From positions 2,170,001-2,234,000 of the forward strand of contig NW_024037374.1 in the NCBI RefSeq assembly GCF_015832195.1: 64,000 nt of DNA. Direction: 5' to 3'. Source of the stretch: Motacilla alba alba. Lineage: Eukaryota > Chordata > Aves > Passeriformes > Motacillidae. Shown one piece after another: positions 11,187 to 22,466 of this stretch. A program made the translations under genes and the position numbers. The first letter of the stretch is position 1. Every line of letters starts with the position of its first letter. Under the pieces are notes generated by a model. That model ran no database searches and was not told where the DNA came from. It saw only the letters and a list, made by a program, of their open reading frames with translations.

Positions 11187-11440
11187 CAGAGTGAGCTATG
11201 ACATCACAGAGTGGATTATGTGAGGTTATCTAGCAGCTGCAGCATCATAGACTGCCTCTGTGCCGTCACAGAGCCAGCTGTGACATCACAGGGCAGAGGT
11301 CTGACATCACAGAGCAGACTATGACATCACAGAGTGGGCTATGACATCAGAGATCAGGTGTGTGACATTAGAGAATGAGCTGTGACCTCACAGAGGGGCC
11401 ATGTGACATCCCAGGAGGGCTGTGTCAGGTCACTGGGTTG
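11187..11440. repeat. TGACATCA-motif minisatellite (copy A)
   Basis: Irregular units of about 20-25 bp around TGTGACATCACAGAG. TGACATCA differs by one base from the cAMP response element TGACGTCA. The array recurs at 57806-58065 and, longer, at 39351-40075. Confidence 0.8.
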
Positions 11441-12995
11441 GTCACTCTGCCCCAGCTGCCCCTCACAGTTTCTCCCAACAAGTCCAATGCTGTTCATGCC
11501 CAGTGGGGTCCCTGTCCCCCGGGATCCCCTCGGTCCACCTGGAGCCACAGCCTCCAGCAAAGGATGTTCCACAGGTTCCATCCCAGAGCCTGACATGGGG
11601 ACAAGGGGCCAGGTCTGTGTGAGCAGGACATCAAGGCCATGGATTATCCAGGTCCCTGTGGCCTGGTTTGGGTTGCCCAGGGCAGGAAAGATGTCTGGCA
11701 GCTGGAGCAGGGTTAGGGAAGGGCCTCCAAGGTGGGGCTGGAGCCCTTGGGCTGTGAGCAGAGGCTGAGGGAGCTGGGCTTGTCCAGCCCGCAGCAGGGA
11801 AGGCTGAGGGGCTCCTCATCCCAGCCTGGCAGTGCCAGCCAGGAAGTGCTGGAGAACACAGAGCCAGGCTCTTCAGCGGGGGGCCTGGTGGGAGACAAAA
11901 GCCAATGGGTGGAAGGGGAAAGAGGGGAGATCAGCCAGGACAGGAGGAGATGAAGTGAGTCAGGCTGGTTTCAGCATTTCCTCAACACCAAGAGCAGCCT
12001 GAGCTCCCTTCTCCATCCACCACTGACAGCTTTGCAAGTCAGGAATTGTTCGAGTTGTTTTGCCCCCACTCCAGGACGAGCATCCTGATACAAGAACTTA
12101 AGTGTATTTATATCTATCATCATATTTGTCTGAAATTATTTTTAGTATAGAAATCATTTCTGAATGGTGGACTCAGCAGATGCTGCTGGGACATTGCACA
12201 TAGCTCAGGGAAGAGTGCCATTGGTATTAAATTTTGTCCTGTTCTACTATGGTCTGTTGGCCATGAAGAGAAACTTTCTGTGCCTCTGAGTCTCAGCAGT
12301 TCCTGATCCCCAAAGGAAACAAACCTGATGAGTTGTGGTTCCCACTCCAGTGGTGGCACTTGCACCTCCCTCCATCCCCAGAGCAGAGCTCCCTTGTCCC
12401 AGAAAGTCTCTGGCAGTGCAGGGATGAAGGAAACAGGACAGGCTTTGAAGATCAGGGATAGGGCAGAGCCAGGGAGAAGAATGACTATTGCATTTGATAG
12501 AGCTGTGCCTTGCCTTGGCTTTGTTGGCTGACAATAAATGAACATCCCTCTGTGTCTCGGGCAGCTCCTTCTGCAAGGAAAGCAGGTGGGAGTTGGAGCC
12601 AAGGAGCTGAAAGCTGCAGCTGCAGCCTGGGCTGGAGGGAGCTCAGATTTGCACAAGGCTGCTCGGAGTGCCAGGCCTTGGCTGGGGGAAATGGTGGGGT
12701 GGGGGTAGGGACAGAGTCTGATTGATTGTCAGCCATGAAGGGTCTTGATTTTCATATCTATACAGACTGCATGACGAGGTACTTGGATTCAGTGTCAATT
12801 GGAGATTGCAACTATCAATGTAGTAACAGGAAAAAAAAAAAAAACCTAGACAGGACATAAAGAATTAATTTCTCACTGTCTTTTTAAGTCGAATATATTC
12901 AGCTTGAAGACACTGCTGGAATCTGTCTAATTAACCACAAAAGATTTGAAAATTAAATCAATTTATTCCCAGAGGCTTGGCTTGTTCAGGTGTTC
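11441..12995. other. Conserved receptor 3' region with CR1-like piece
   Basis: Colinear with 58066-59690. At 11690-11960 the plus strand resembles the CR1 3' region in sense orientation (AGGCTGAGGGAGCTGGGCTT at 11761). The rest, including a poly-A run at 12832, has no gene that I can support. Confidence 0.5.
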
Positions 12996-13476
12996 TGAAT
13001 GTTAATGAGCCCTGGGACACTGAATTCCTGCACTGAAGAGCTGCAGGCTGAACAAGCCTCTGCAGCAGTACAATTCAGCAGCAGCCTCCAAGTTGCTGAG
13101 GATGTCAGCAGCCCCCACTGAGGCCATCCCTGGCCAGAGCCCCTGGGGGAATGGGCAGACAAGGAGAGCGTCCCTGGGGCTGGGGCAGCACAACTCAGAG
13201 GCACCAGCGGCTCCAGCTGGGAAATGGAGTGTGGAATGGGGCTGGGAGAGCCCTGCCTGGGCTGTGCCAAGCAGGACACACAAGCCCTGACCCCCATCGC
13301 CCAAACAACTCTCTCAGTGAGACATTTAAAAGGAATTACAATTGTTTGTGTACTCTCAGTTGGACTCCCTGGAGAAATAACACAAAGGGATTCTGAGGAG
13401 CTCAAAACAGCCAAACAGCCTTTACTGGGAAATTTAGAAAATCAGAGAAACTTTGGCCAAAGGTTTTCTATGACAT
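12996..13476. repeat. Dispersed repeat, copy 1 (shared with 27479-27900)
   Basis: The stretch from GCTGAGGATGTCAGCAGC (13096) to AAACTTTGGCCAAAGG matches 27475-27840 closely. It is interrupted at 13477 by the long LTR, and its continuation seems to resume after the gap at 15876. ORFs here are not conserved as protein. Confidence 0.65.
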
Positions 13477-14875
13477 TGTAGTGGTTTTGGTTTGTTAATT
13501 TAAGACTTTTTTAATGTTGAGATTTTTTAATTAATGTGTTGATGAGTGTGGTGGGTTTTATTGTTTTATTTATTTATGTGTTTATTTTGTTGTGAAATAT
13601 GATTAGGAGACAGGTAAAATAGGCTGAAAATTTTAAGAGGGTATAAGAATTTTTTTTTCTAAAAGTTAGTAAAAGAGAGAATGGTAGTAAGAATTAATAT
13701 AAACTCTATAGAACACTTTTTTACTGACAGTGTAAAGAAACTAAACAAAAAAATTCTAGTCAGTTTACTATTTCTAGAATGGTCTTTTTTTATTTTACTC
13801 AGAGAAGTTTTTCTTGTTAAGGGTAGGGAGATTTTTTACAAGAGGAAAAAATAGTCTTTTGGCTCCTAATTTTGTCTTAGAGAACAGTTTTCTGGGGAAC
13901 TTTGTTATTGTGAAGTTGTTTATATTGCTAGAAGCTTTTTTAAAACTTGTTGATGGGCCATGTCAACTTATGGGGTATTGGTTTTAAGATTAGTTGTTTA
14001 AACATAAATATTTTTTTAATTATTTTATTTTTTTTTTAATCTCTCGGAATAGAGATCTTTCCTTGGAGACACTGTTTTTTTTTTTTTTCCAATTTTAACT
14101 TTTGATGAAATTACAGTTAGTTTAACATTTTTTATCTTAGTATGTAGGTTATTGTTTGATATTGTTTGATATTAATTTGAATTTTTTAAAATTTCTTATG
14201 TGTTATATAGAAAAAGAGTTTTTTCTTTATAGCTTATAAAATGATTTTAGTTTAAAGATGTTTTTCTTTTTTTTTTTTTGGGGATTAAATTTCTTCTTTA
14301 TGAACTTTATGGTTTTATGCTGGTTTTTTAATATGCGTGAATTTTGTTTTTCTTTTATTTGAGGGAGGATTGAAGTATTGAAAGGGCTAATATCTGACCT
14401 GCCGGTAACTTGTGGTGCAAGTTGTGTTGGGATTGGTTTTATGGTTGGTTTTTTGGTATTTTGTGTTTAATTTTAGTTGTAGGATTGTTTTGTATGGGTT
14501 ATAGGTTGTAGGGGATTTTGGTTTGAGTTGTGTTGGGGGCAGGGGACTTGATGGTAAGATTTGAATAGCTGTGGCTAACTTTGTTCTGGTTGGGGTTTTG
14601 TAGCCTCTTTTGTTTTCCTGTTTGGCAGTTGTTGGGGTTTGGTTTGGTTAGAATGGGGCTGATGGGAGGGGGGCAGCCTGGGGAGGGGGGAAGGGGCTCA
14701 GCCCAAGGCAGGGTTGCTTGGTTTGGTTTGGTTTGGTTTGGTTTGGTTGAGATGGGGGCCGGGGTCGCTACTTCTTTGTTGACCGGAGAAGAAAGAGGAG
14801 GTTCCTGGGTTTTTGATCTTTAACATCTGTGTTTCACAGAGGCGTGTTCAGCATCTTAGTGGTTTAACAGTTATG
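13477..14875 (-). mobile_element. Long-LTR ERV family, copy (i), antisense, strongly G/T-skewed
   Basis: It begins TGTAGTGGTTTTGG, the reverse complement of the end of copy (iii) at 20850, and runs into the N gap. It is colinear with 29726-31767. The plus strand is strongly depleted in C and, in the right part, in A. At 14626-14644, compared with 31460-31478, all ten differences are C-to-T (7) or A-to-G (3). A CCCAG pentamer run in copy (ii) is a TTTGG run here (14720-14750). Confidence 0.75.
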
Positions 14876-15875
14876 NNNNNNNNNNNNNNNNNNNNNNNNN
14901 NNNNNNNNNNNNNNNNNNNNNNNNNNNNNNNNNNNNNNNNNNNNNNNNNNNNNNNNNNNNNNNNNNNNNNNNNNNNNNNNNNNNNNNNNNNNNNNNNNNN
15001 NNNNNNNNNNNNNNNNNNNNNNNNNNNNNNNNNNNNNNNNNNNNNNNNNNNNNNNNNNNNNNNNNNNNNNNNNNNNNNNNNNNNNNNNNNNNNNNNNNNN
15101 NNNNNNNNNNNNNNNNNNNNNNNNNNNNNNNNNNNNNNNNNNNNNNNNNNNNNNNNNNNNNNNNNNNNNNNNNNNNNNNNNNNNNNNNNNNNNNNNNNNN
15201 NNNNNNNNNNNNNNNNNNNNNNNNNNNNNNNNNNNNNNNNNNNNNNNNNNNNNNNNNNNNNNNNNNNNNNNNNNNNNNNNNNNNNNNNNNNNNNNNNNNN
15301 NNNNNNNNNNNNNNNNNNNNNNNNNNNNNNNNNNNNNNNNNNNNNNNNNNNNNNNNNNNNNNNNNNNNNNNNNNNNNNNNNNNNNNNNNNNNNNNNNNNN
15401 NNNNNNNNNNNNNNNNNNNNNNNNNNNNNNNNNNNNNNNNNNNNNNNNNNNNNNNNNNNNNNNNNNNNNNNNNNNNNNNNNNNNNNNNNNNNNNNNNNNN
15501 NNNNNNNNNNNNNNNNNNNNNNNNNNNNNNNNNNNNNNNNNNNNNNNNNNNNNNNNNNNNNNNNNNNNNNNNNNNNNNNNNNNNNNNNNNNNNNNNNNNN
15601 NNNNNNNNNNNNNNNNNNNNNNNNNNNNNNNNNNNNNNNNNNNNNNNNNNNNNNNNNNNNNNNNNNNNNNNNNNNNNNNNNNNNNNNNNNNNNNNNNNNN
15701 NNNNNNNNNNNNNNNNNNNNNNNNNNNNNNNNNNNNNNNNNNNNNNNNNNNNNNNNNNNNNNNNNNNNNNNNNNNNNNNNNNNNNNNNNNNNNNNNNNNN
15801 NNNNNNNNNNNNNNNNNNNNNNNNNNNNNNNNNNNNNNNNNNNNNNNNNNNNNNNNNNNNNNNNNNNNNNNNNNN
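14876..15875. other. Assembly gap, 1000 N
   Basis: Exactly 1000 N, probably a placeholder for unknown length. It hides the 5' (sense) end of LTR copy (i) and its target-site duplication. Confidence 0.99.
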
Positions 15876-16450
15876 GACAATCAAGGAACCTAGGCAAAGA
15901 GTTTAATACAGTGTCTACCTCAACATAAACCTCTTATCCTAGCATTAACTTAGTCTATTTAACATAAGAACTTTTAGCCCTTAATATGCTTAGTTACCCA
16001 ATATTGTCCCAGGTAAGCAGGATTAGAGGGAAAAGAAACAGAGAATAACAGAAAGACAGAAGGTCTATAGAAAGACACACGCACACAGGTTCCAACTGCT
16101 TGGGTTCCAGCATCAATAACAGAGGAACCTCAGGAGAAGACAAGATCCAGACCATGGATGGGCCCCATGCTCCAGATTTTAAGCCCGTGGGTCTTCATGG
16201 GCCCACCCCTTGGGTGGGACTTGTGGTTGCTTGCCCAATCACAGTCAGGGTAGGGACCAGCTGCTAGTGTGTGATTGATTGACAGCTTGGCCAATCAGAG
16301 CTGGGTTAACACCCTGCTGTGTGATTGACAGCTCTGCCAGGCCAGGGCTGGGGGTGGGGCTCTGTCCCACCACAAACCAAGGCCTGACCCGGCCCTGGCC
16401 CCACACGGGCATTCCGAGCATCCCAAGGTGTCTGGGGACATCGATCTCAT
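15876..16450. repeat. Dispersed repeat, continuation of copy 1
   Basis: From CAAAGAGTTTAATACAG (15892) onward it parallels 27825-28340: same order, AT-rich then GC-rich, with CCAATCA boxes near 16235 and 16290. It may be part of an LTR. No gene was seen. Confidence 0.5.
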
Positions 16451-16454
16451 CCAG

Positions 16455-16613
16455 CCTCTGACAGCGACCACGGTGACACTACAGAACCTCATGGAGCCAT
16501 GGGTCAGTTGTGACAATGCGGGTCCAAGGACACCACAGTAACACTACGGAACCTCATGGAACCAAGGGGCCATGGGGACACTGTGGAGCCCCATGGAACT
16601 GAGGAGTCCATTG
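16455..16613 (+). repeat. 37-bp minisatellite array (left part)
   Basis: About four units, in the plus orientation, split by the insertion at 16614. Confidence 0.8.
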
Positions 16614-17061
16614 TGGCTGATAGGCAAGATGTCTTCACAGACTATTCAATGGGTGAATGTAGGGCTGTTAACATCTTTGAAATGGGTCTTCATGTCTCTA
16701 CTAACTTCAAGCAACAGGTTTATTACAGAGCCCAAATAGCTTGGCTCCTGAAATAGAAAAGGGCCTGCAGAAGCCGGAACTTCTGAACTTTGGGTTAAAA
16801 TGACAGGTTCAAGAGGGGAATGTGGCCTAGGGGGTTCAGGAGGGCTGTACCTTCCTAGTACCTCAGCCAATGAGCACAGGAAGAGGGCAACGTGCGGTCG
16901 GGAGCTTAGGATAAAAGGAGGCTGTGCCCTCTGAAACCTTGAGAGAGAAAACCCCATGGGCGTGTGCCCTGGTGGATTCTGTCCCTTTATTTGAATCAAG
17001 TTGCAGGACTCCTCTGTCTCCTTTATGGACACCGGCTTTTCATAGCGTGATTTTCTGTACA
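16614..17061 (+). mobile_element. 448-bp insertion in the 37-bp array, candidate solo LTR
   Basis: The array reads ...CCATTG up to 16613 and resumes TGACACTATGG at 17062, which together restore a normal unit. The insert runs TGGCTGATAGG...CTGTACA. It has CCAAT at 16867 and ATAAAAG at 16911, a promoter-like pair in the plus orientation. TG/CA ends, size and promoter suggest a solo LTR, but no target-site duplication longer than 2 bp is visible. Confidence 0.5.
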
Positions 17062-17522
17062 TGACACTATGGAAGGTCACGGAACCAAGGAACCATTGTG
17101 ACACATCAAGGACCTGTTGGAACAGAGAAACCACTGTTGACAGTACAGAAACTCGTGGAACGAAGGGGCCATTGTGACAATGCAGATCCAAGGACACCAT
17201 GGTGACACTTTGGAACCTCATGGAAGCAAAGAGACCATTGTGACACTCTGGTGCCTCATGGAATCAGGGGGACCATTGTGAAATTCATGACCCCTATGGA
17301 ACCAAGAGTCAAGGGTGAGGCTGCGGGGCCCATAGAACCAAGGAGCCATTGTGACACAGCAGGGCCGCGTGGAGCCGAGGGGCCATGGTGACATTGCAGG
17401 GCCCCATGGAAGCATAGAGCCATTGTGACACTACAGAAGCAAGGGGAACATTGTGACAATGTAGAGCCTCATGGAACCAAGGAGACCATTGTGACACTGT
17501 GGGGTTCCATGAAACCAAGGGA
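17062..17522 (+). repeat. 37-bp minisatellite array (right part)
   Basis: About twelve units in plus orientation, ending at a junction (GAACATGGAACAGGTCTGGC) shared with five other loci. Confidence 0.85.
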
Positions 17523-18961
17523 ACATGGAACAGGTCTGGCTGGCCAGGCCCCCTGGGGATCACCTGACAGGTCCGGCCAACCTTGGCATGTTGATGGCTG
17601 CTTCTCATCTGCCCCTGAAGCACTGGGGCTCTGGGCTTTCTTTCCTATGGAAGAGAGCTGTCCTTCTCCTCCAGAAGCCCATGGACAAAACTGGGATTCT
17701 TTTTCTAAATTGCCTTATATGAAAAGATTTTTCTCAGATGAAATCTGCCAGGAGAGACAGATGTGGCTGCCTTGGCTACCCAGGGGCCACCTCTCATCTG
17801 CCTTTCAAACACTGGGATTATGTGCTTTTCTTTTTTATGGGAAAAAACCTTCCATCTCGACCAGGCGCCCATGGCCAAAATTGGGAATATGCCTCCAGAA
17901 TTCCCTATATCCAAGGATAGCTCCCAGACAAAAGCTGCCAGGACTGACAAGTCTGGCTGGCTTTGGCTTCCTGAGGGCTGGCACCTATCTGCCTCTGAAA
18001 CACTGGGGCTCTGTGCTTTCCTTCCTAATGAAAAGAACTCTCCTTCCTGTCCAAGCCCAAACAGCCAAAACTGAGATTCCACCTCCAAAATGCCCTGTGT
18101 CCAAGGATAGCCCCTAGACAAAAGGTGCCAGAGAGAGACAGGTCAGGCTGGCTTGACCTAAGGGTGGCCACCTCTCAACTTCTTCCAAAACACTCGGACT
18201 ATGCACTTTTCTTTCCTATGGGAAAAACCTTCCACCTCGACCAGGTGCCCATGGCCAAAACTGGGATTCCACCTCCAAAACTCTGTACATCCAAGGATTG
18301 CTCCCAAGTGAAAGTTGCCAGGACAGAAAGGTCTGGCTGCCCTTGGCCTCTTCGGAGCTGCCTCTCACCTGCTTTCCAAACACTGGGGCTTTTGCTTTCC
18401 TTCCAATGGAGAGAACCATCCTTCTTCTGAAGGTGTCTGTGGTCAAAATTGAGATTCCTCCTCCCAAATTCCATATATCCAAGGATTCCTCCATGACAAA
18501 ATCTGCCAAGACAAACAGGTCTGGCTGGCTTGGCCTCCCAGGAGCCACCTCTCTCCTTTTCTGCCTTAGAAACACTTGGGCTCCGTGATTTTCTTTCTAT
18601 GGGAAGAAACTGCCCTTCTTCTCTACACAGAAATGGCCAAAATTGAGATTCCACCTCCCAAATTCTCTATATCCAAGGGTTGCTTTCAGATAAAAGCTAG
18701 CAGGATGGAGAGATCTGGCTGGCCTAGGCCTCTGATGGCTGCCTTTTATCTGGCCTGGAAACACCGGTGTTCTGTGCTTTCCTTCCTATGGAAAAGAACT
18801 GTGCTTCTCCCCCCAGGTGTCCATGTCTCCAATTGGGATTCCACCTCTACAATTCTGTACATCCAAGGCTTGCTCCCAGGCAAAATCTGCCAGGACCATC
18901 AAGTCTGGCTGGCCTTGGCCTCTGGTGGCTGCCCCTGCAACACTGGGGCTCGGTTCTTTCC
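17523..18961 (+). repeat. ~190-bp tandem satellite, about 7.5 units
   Basis: Units contain GTCTGGCTGG, ACACTGGGGCT, CTTTCCTTCCTATGG, GCCCATGGCCAAAA, TATCCAAGGATTGCTCCCAG and GCTGCCAGGAC. Aligned anchors at 17761, 17950, 18141, 18330, 18518, 18712 and 18902 give spacings of 188-194 bp. No protein frame is conserved between units. Whether this equals any named bird satellite cannot be decided here. Confidence 0.9.
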
Positions 18962-19225
18962 TTCCCATGGAGATCACTGGGACACTGTGGGGACCTCATG
19001 GAACCAAGGGGATCATTGTGGCACCACTGGAGCCCATGGAACCAAGGGGCCATGGTGACACAGCGGGGCTGCATGGAACCCAGAGACCATGATGACTCTG
19101 TAGGGCCTGATAGACCCATGGAGACCATTGTGACCCTTCAGGGCCTCGTGTCACCAAGGGGGCATTGTGACACCTCAGGACATCATGAAAGCCTTGGACT
19201 ATTGGGACACTGTGGGACCCCAGGG
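18962..19225 (+). repeat. 37-bp minisatellite array
   Basis: About seven units between two 190-bp blocks. The left junction (TTTCCTTCCCATGGAGATCA) resembles the inverted junction near 61318. Confidence 0.85.
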
Positions 19226-19680
19226 AACTGAGGGAACATGGAGCAGGTCTGGCTGGCTTGGCCTCCCGGGGCCACCTGACAGGTCTGGCTGATCTTGGGA
19301 TGTCAAGGGCTGCCTCTCATGAGCTCCTGGAGCACTGGGTCTCTGTGCTTTCCTTGCTATAGAAAAGAACTGTCCATCTTTTCAGATGGCCATTGCCAAA
19401 ATTGGAACTCTCCCTAAAAAATTTCCTATAAGCAAGGCTATCTTTCAGATCAAAACCTGCCAGCTCTGGATGACCTTGGCCTCTGCTGGTCACTTGTTAT
19501 CTGCCCCTGAAACAGTGGGTCTCTGTTTCTTCATTCCTATGGAATAGAACCATATTTCATCTCCAGGGACCATGGCAAAAACTAGAATTTGGCCTCCCAA
19601 ATTCCATATACTTAAGGATTGCTCCCAGACAAAAGTAGCCAGGACAGACCGGTCATTGTCCTCTGGTAATTTTCTTAGAC
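19226..19680 (+). repeat. ~190-bp satellite, about 2.4 units
   Basis: Same unit as 17523-18961, entered through the conserved junction (GAACATGGAGCAGGTCTGGC). It decays toward 19680. Confidence 0.85.
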
Positions 19681-19699
19681 TATGAGCTGAAGGTTTTCA

Positions 19700-20850
19700 T
19701 TTGAAAACACCTTGGACAGGGCCCCGACATCTCCCAAGGAGGGCTTTTGAGGCTTCAGCTATATGACCACTACATATGGACAAAGGTGCTCAGTGCTGTT
19801 GCAGTGGTTTTGCATCACAGAAGTGATGTCCTAAGAGAAGCTGCTAGCAGTTTCCTCTGTGTGTGACAAAAAAAAAAATCAGTAATTGCTTTGAGAATTG
19901 ACAATCTGTTAAACCACTAAGGAAACTGTGCACGGCTCTGTTAATGACAAAAAAGCCTGGGGAGGGTCTCTTTCCCTTCTGGCTGGCAAAGAGGTAACAA
20001 GGCCCACCAGGTCCCTGTCTCAGCCAGGGCCGGCCGAGTGGCTCCTGCCGTGAGGCCTGGCCCCCTCCCAGGGAGCCCGCCAGGCCCCATCTCTTTTTCC
20101 CTATAGCACATTGAAAAGTATGGGGAGATGACTTGTTCAGCAATGGCCTCCATGCTAAAGTAAGCAAATGTTGAAGTAGCTGTGATCTCCTGAAAAGTCT
20201 GCACATTGAAAGCCAAAAAGAGTGATGATACCCTGTGCCCTCAGGGAGAGAAGAAGATCTCTGTCCCCAGAGATGAAGAAGATTTCAGAAATGGATGAAG
20301 AGAACCTTTGCTCTTAAACAGCTCATCTTTAAACTAATACCCCATCAGTTGACATAGCCCATAAACACAGCTGTGGGAAAAGCTGTGAAAAAATAGGAGG
20401 GACTTCATGACTGCAGATTTCCTGGGCAGCTGCTATTCATGGGAATCAAGAGCCCCAAGATAACTGTTTTCTTAAGGAGAAGTCTCCCTGGCATGAAGGA
20501 CAGACTCCTCTCCCAAAGTGAACTGAAGAAAGAGGTGGTAAACTGACTGAAAGTTTTAGGTTTTGTCTGTTTACATCATCAGGAAGAAAGAAAAGGTTGT
20601 AGGGAGATACAAGTGTTCTGAAAGTTTTGTTCAGATTCTTATTACTCTTTCTTTAGTTACTGTTAATAAACTTTTCTTGATACCCTTTTAGGTTTTGAGC
20701 CTACTTTGCCTTTCTCCTCATCCTATCTCACAGCAGGAAATGAGTGAGTATATTCTAGTGAGTGCCCTGGTAATTAGCCAACACTGAACCCACCACACTA
20801 ATTGATGCATTGGCCAAGAAATCTCAAATTGGTGAACCAAAACCACTACA
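19700..20850 (+). mobile_element. Long-LTR ERV family, copy (iii), sense
   Basis: It ends CCAAAACCACTACA at 20850, with AATAAA at 20665 followed by U5-like sequence. From about 20300 it matches the reverse complement of copy (ii), for example around CATAGCCCAT and GGGACTTC. The left end is unclear and probably truncated. It abuts block C exactly where homology to A (about 4417) begins. Confidence 0.65.
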
Positions 20851-21770
20851 GAAAACTTCCTGATGAACTGCATGAGAGCAGAGGGAAATCAAGGCAGAGA
20901 CATGGTTTCTCAGGACTTGCTTGATCCTAATGAGCCCTGTGGAGCTTTTAGAGCTCAGCCCTTGAACTTCAGGGCCTGAGAGGAGATTACACAAACCTTT
21001 CCAGGAAGCAAAGTCAGAGGAAACACCCAAAGTTTCTCAAAGCATTAATGAGTCCCACTGTGGTAAATCCCCAACACAGGCTCCTCATGGACTCCTTGGA
21101 GGAGAGAATTGGAGGCCAGGATGGCACAAAAACCTCTCAGAGACTGAGTGTAGGAATGAAAATCCTTAAAAATACCTAGAAGTATCCATAAATCCATAAA
21201 GTACCTTAAAAAAATTGAGTATCTCAAAGCATTATTGAGCTGCACTGAGTATCAGTACAAAGCTCTCAAGGGACTCGTTAGGAGAGATAATTGGGGCCAT
21301 GATTGCACAAACCTCTCCCAGAGTCTGTACCAAAAGGGAAACAGCAAGTACCTTAAAATAACTGAAGTACCTTGAAACATTATTGAGCCCCACTGAGTGT
21401 CATGACTGATAAAGGCTCTCAAGGGATTTAATTAAAGAGGATAATTGGAGGCTGTGACTGCACAATCTTTCTAATAGAGTCTGTATCAAAAGGGAAACAC
21501 CAAGTAGCTAAAAAGCAGAAGTACTCTGAAGTATTAATGAGTCCCACTGAATGTTGCAACTGACAAAGCCTCTCCAGGGACTAATTACAGCAGATCATTG
21601 GAGGCCATGACTGCACAAAGCTCTCACACACTCCAAGGCAAAAGCCAAACCCAAAGTCCTTTGAAAAGCCTGCAGTCCCTGGGAGCATTAGGAGCCCCCA
21701 GGGCCATTGCTGAGCAAGGCTCCCCAGGGACTCCTTCCAGCAGATCCTTGAGGCCACTGGCATGTGGGCT
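20851..21770 (+). repeat. ~150-bp tandem repeats, block C
   Basis: Same array as 4421-5290, about six units with CCCCACTGAG/AATG anchors. It starts directly at the LTR edge. Confidence 0.8.
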
Positions 21771-22466
21771 AGGGGGGGATGCTGAGGGCAGGACAAGGGG
21801 CTGCCAGTGGCCAGCCTGGCTGGGGCTGTGCCAGGAGGCCCCAGTGCCTCAGGACAAGGTGTCTCCTGCCAGCCCTTGGTGGCACAGAGCCTGCTGTGCC
21901 CCAGGGCACCAAGCCTTGGCTTCTCTTTGTCCCCACCTGTCATCACTGCCTGCAGTTCTCTGCTCTGCCTGGGGCCTGGAGACACTTTCTCAGTCGTGTC
22001 CTTCACTGGGACCCATTAAAAGTGCAAGAAACTTTGGAGTGTGATTCTGACTTGGAGCTCTGCAGAGGTTTCTTCAGCTGCCTCTCAGGGACTGATGTTC
22101 AGGGCCTGAGCACAAAGCCCCAGAGGCTCATTAAAGTCCTTGTGCTGTGGCTGTGCTGCTGAGCTGGGCTGGGCTCCTGGCACAGAGGCAGCTCCTGGGA
22201 AGCAAGAAGAGCTTCAAAAGCACATTTCTCTGGATGAGCAGCTCTTCTGCCAGCCCTGCAGGACTGGGGCACTGCCTAAAGCCAGCCTGGGCACAGCACA
22301 GAGGCACAGAGAGCTTCAATCAGTCAGGGCTGGCAAGGTGCTAAGAAGTGCCTGGGGCAGAATCCCTGCCAGCCCTTGGCACAGGAACCTCTGGCTGCAG
22401 GACAATGCAGCTGCAGCTCCTGGAGTGATCTCCTACAGCTGGAACATCCCAATGCCTACAGACCCT
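21771..22466 (+). promoter_or_regulatory. Conserved receptor 5' flank and noncoding exon (C)
   Basis: Nearly identical to 5300-5997, ending in a CCT|GTGAGT donor at 22467. ORFs on both strands here are GC-rich by-products. Confidence 0.55.

Larger units (their letters stand above)
1..13110 (+). repeat. Segmental duplication block A (ERV 3' end to olfactory receptor 3' flank)
   Basis: This stretch is colinear with 46936-59815. Order and spacing are kept through the pol fragment, a 667-bp LTR, a second solo LTR, the 37-bp array, ~150-bp repeats, the receptor 5' exon, the receptor, CR1, and the TGACATCA array. Matching starts at window base 1, so the duplication probably extends left of the window. 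Differences include a CR1-derived segment present only in B (59105-59380) and a deletion in A near 8072 relative to B and C. Homology was judged by eye; percent identity was not computed. Confidence 0.88.

Noticed and set aside
14813..15928. Apparent ORFs of about 340-370 codons
   Set aside because: They consist almost entirely of N translated as X across the assembly gap.
17425..18117. ORFs through the 190-bp satellite
   Set aside because: Unit spacing varies between 188 and 194, so the frame is not kept between units.
17523..18961. CRISPR-like regular repeats
   Set aside because: The 190-bp and 37-bp units are contiguous tandem repeats without unique spacers, in a vertebrate genome.
17523..19680. 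Identification of the ~190-bp repeat as the reported 191-bp zebra finch satellite
   Set aside because: Only the length is similar; I cannot compare the sequences, so no name is assigned.
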